Below, piece after piece: positions 63,529-64,000 of a stretch of 64,000 bases of DNA. Each line of letters begins with the position of its first letter. The first letter of the stretch is position 1. The notes under the pieces were generated by a model. The model had not been told where the DNA came from, ran no database searches, and saw nothing but the letters and a program-made list of their open reading frames with translations. Position numbers and translations under genes: made by a program. The stretch is from positions 186,001-250,000 of the forward strand of contig CAWDGB010000020.1 in the NCBI GenBank assembly GCA_963801715.1. Direction: 5' to 3'. Source of the DNA: CAVVJA01 sp963801715. GTDB lineage: Bacteria; Actinomycetota; Actinomycetes; Mycobacteriales; Jatrophihabitantaceae.

Positions 63529-64000
63529 GTGTGCCACGAACGCTGAAGGAGGTTCCGATGTAGAGGATGGAAACCTCGGATGCGGTGCTGCACTGGTGAT
63601 GGAGGTGGGCCCTCCGGGACCGCCCGCGCAGGGGGAGGTCTCAAACCACCGCAAGCTGCTGCGGTGAATGAGTCGTGGTGGTGAGCGTTGCGGAAAAGGC
63701 GTCACGTGATGGCGTCAGGTGTGAACCGAGAAGGCGAACGCGAGTGAACCACTGATGAAACGTCGAAAGCGTAGCGACGACCGAAACCAGGGTCCAGTTG
63801 TTGCTCTGGGATGAGTCTGGCGGGTGCCTGTATTCCTGGCCAGGTGGTTGTCCGGCGCAGAGGTGGCGCGAGCTCGGTTCGGGCGCTGGTGTGGAACGTG
63901 GGAACCGCTCGCCTCGATGTGTCCGGTCGTGTGTTCGTGCGGTCGGCGAACGGGAGAACCCCAAGCGGCTGAATCCGCGAGGGGCAGAGTACCGATGCGG
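63529..64000 (+). mobile_element. Probable 5' part of a group II intron, cut by window edge
   Basis: Begins GTGTG, fitting the group II 5' consensus GUGYG, exactly inside the DUF1232 codons after GYADD. The following 470 bases have no long frame but many short stems (for example ACCGCA-AGCTGC-TGCGGT near 63647) and domain-I-like GAACCGAGAAGGCGAACGCG. The end GGGGCAGAGTACCGATGCGG resembles actinobacterial group II introns just before the reverse transcriptase. The maturase gene would lie beyond the window. Confidence 0.65.

Noticed and set aside
1..64000. CRISPR array or known defence cluster
   Set aside because: No regularly spaced 25-40 base repeats with unique spacers and no Cas genes were seen. 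The DUF559 protein has an AbiEi-like N-terminus but no adjacent AbiEii-type toxin, so a toxin-antitoxin call is not supported.

Overview
The window is high-GC DNA from an actinobacterium. Its left third (about 1-17,900) keeps a core gene neighbourhood also known from Mycobacterium and Streptomyces relatives: an XPB-like helicase protein, CspB-type cold-shock protein, DUF2771 lipoprotein, MFS protein, DUF3027, DUF2530, TrmH-type methyltransferase, SepH and citrate synthase 2. Two enzymes of the futalosine route to menaquinone (MqnD, MqnB) lie inside this block; mycobacteria use a different route, so a Streptomyces/Frankia/Acidothermus-like lineage is more likely. F420-dependent genes, GTG starts and frequent 4-base stop/start overlaps fit this. 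I cannot name the genus.

Layout. 1-10,570: housekeeping genes, a MarR/MFS pair with a clear operator, and an RNA methyltransferase. 10,560-11,650: a DUF559 nuclease-like gene bounded by hairpin-forming direct repeats. 11,650-24,870: a heterodimeric ABC exporter, SepH, a possible small RNA beside citrate synthase, PdxH, an MFS transporter, an aldose epimerase-like protein, a two-gene ABC exporter and a photolyase. 24,870-38,000: small enzymes, including a metallo-beta-lactamase-fold protein, a dipeptidase, an F420 pair with glucose-6-phosphate dehydrogenase, UdgX, a SARP-like regulator, a sulfurtransferase and an AraC regulator. 38,000-45,400: a secreted GH3 glycosidase, a two-component system and a secreted glycoamylase-like protein, probably a glycan-use locus. 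45,400-52,500: remnants mixed with stress genes (Ohr/MarR, HxlR, SnoaL-like proteins).

The right end (52,600-64,000) is gene-poor and rearranged. It has a 944-base near-identical duplication carrying a Crp/Fnr regulator, shorter shared repeats, two direct copies of a tRNA-Arg 3' half that look like attachment sites, two degraded tyrosine-integrase fragments, a broken chromate-resistance ChrB gene, and a DUF1232 gene that seems to be interrupted by a group II intron running off the window.

Several otherwise well-preserved genes are broken by a single extra or missing base (helicase, GH3, histidine kinase, epoxide hydrolase, a small membrane protein, ChrB, DUF1232). Some lie in G/C runs, so sequencing error must be separated from real decay. 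The strongest leads for something not commonly described are the repeat-bounded DUF559 unit and the tandem tRNA-Arg attachment region with its 11-base-spaced repeats.
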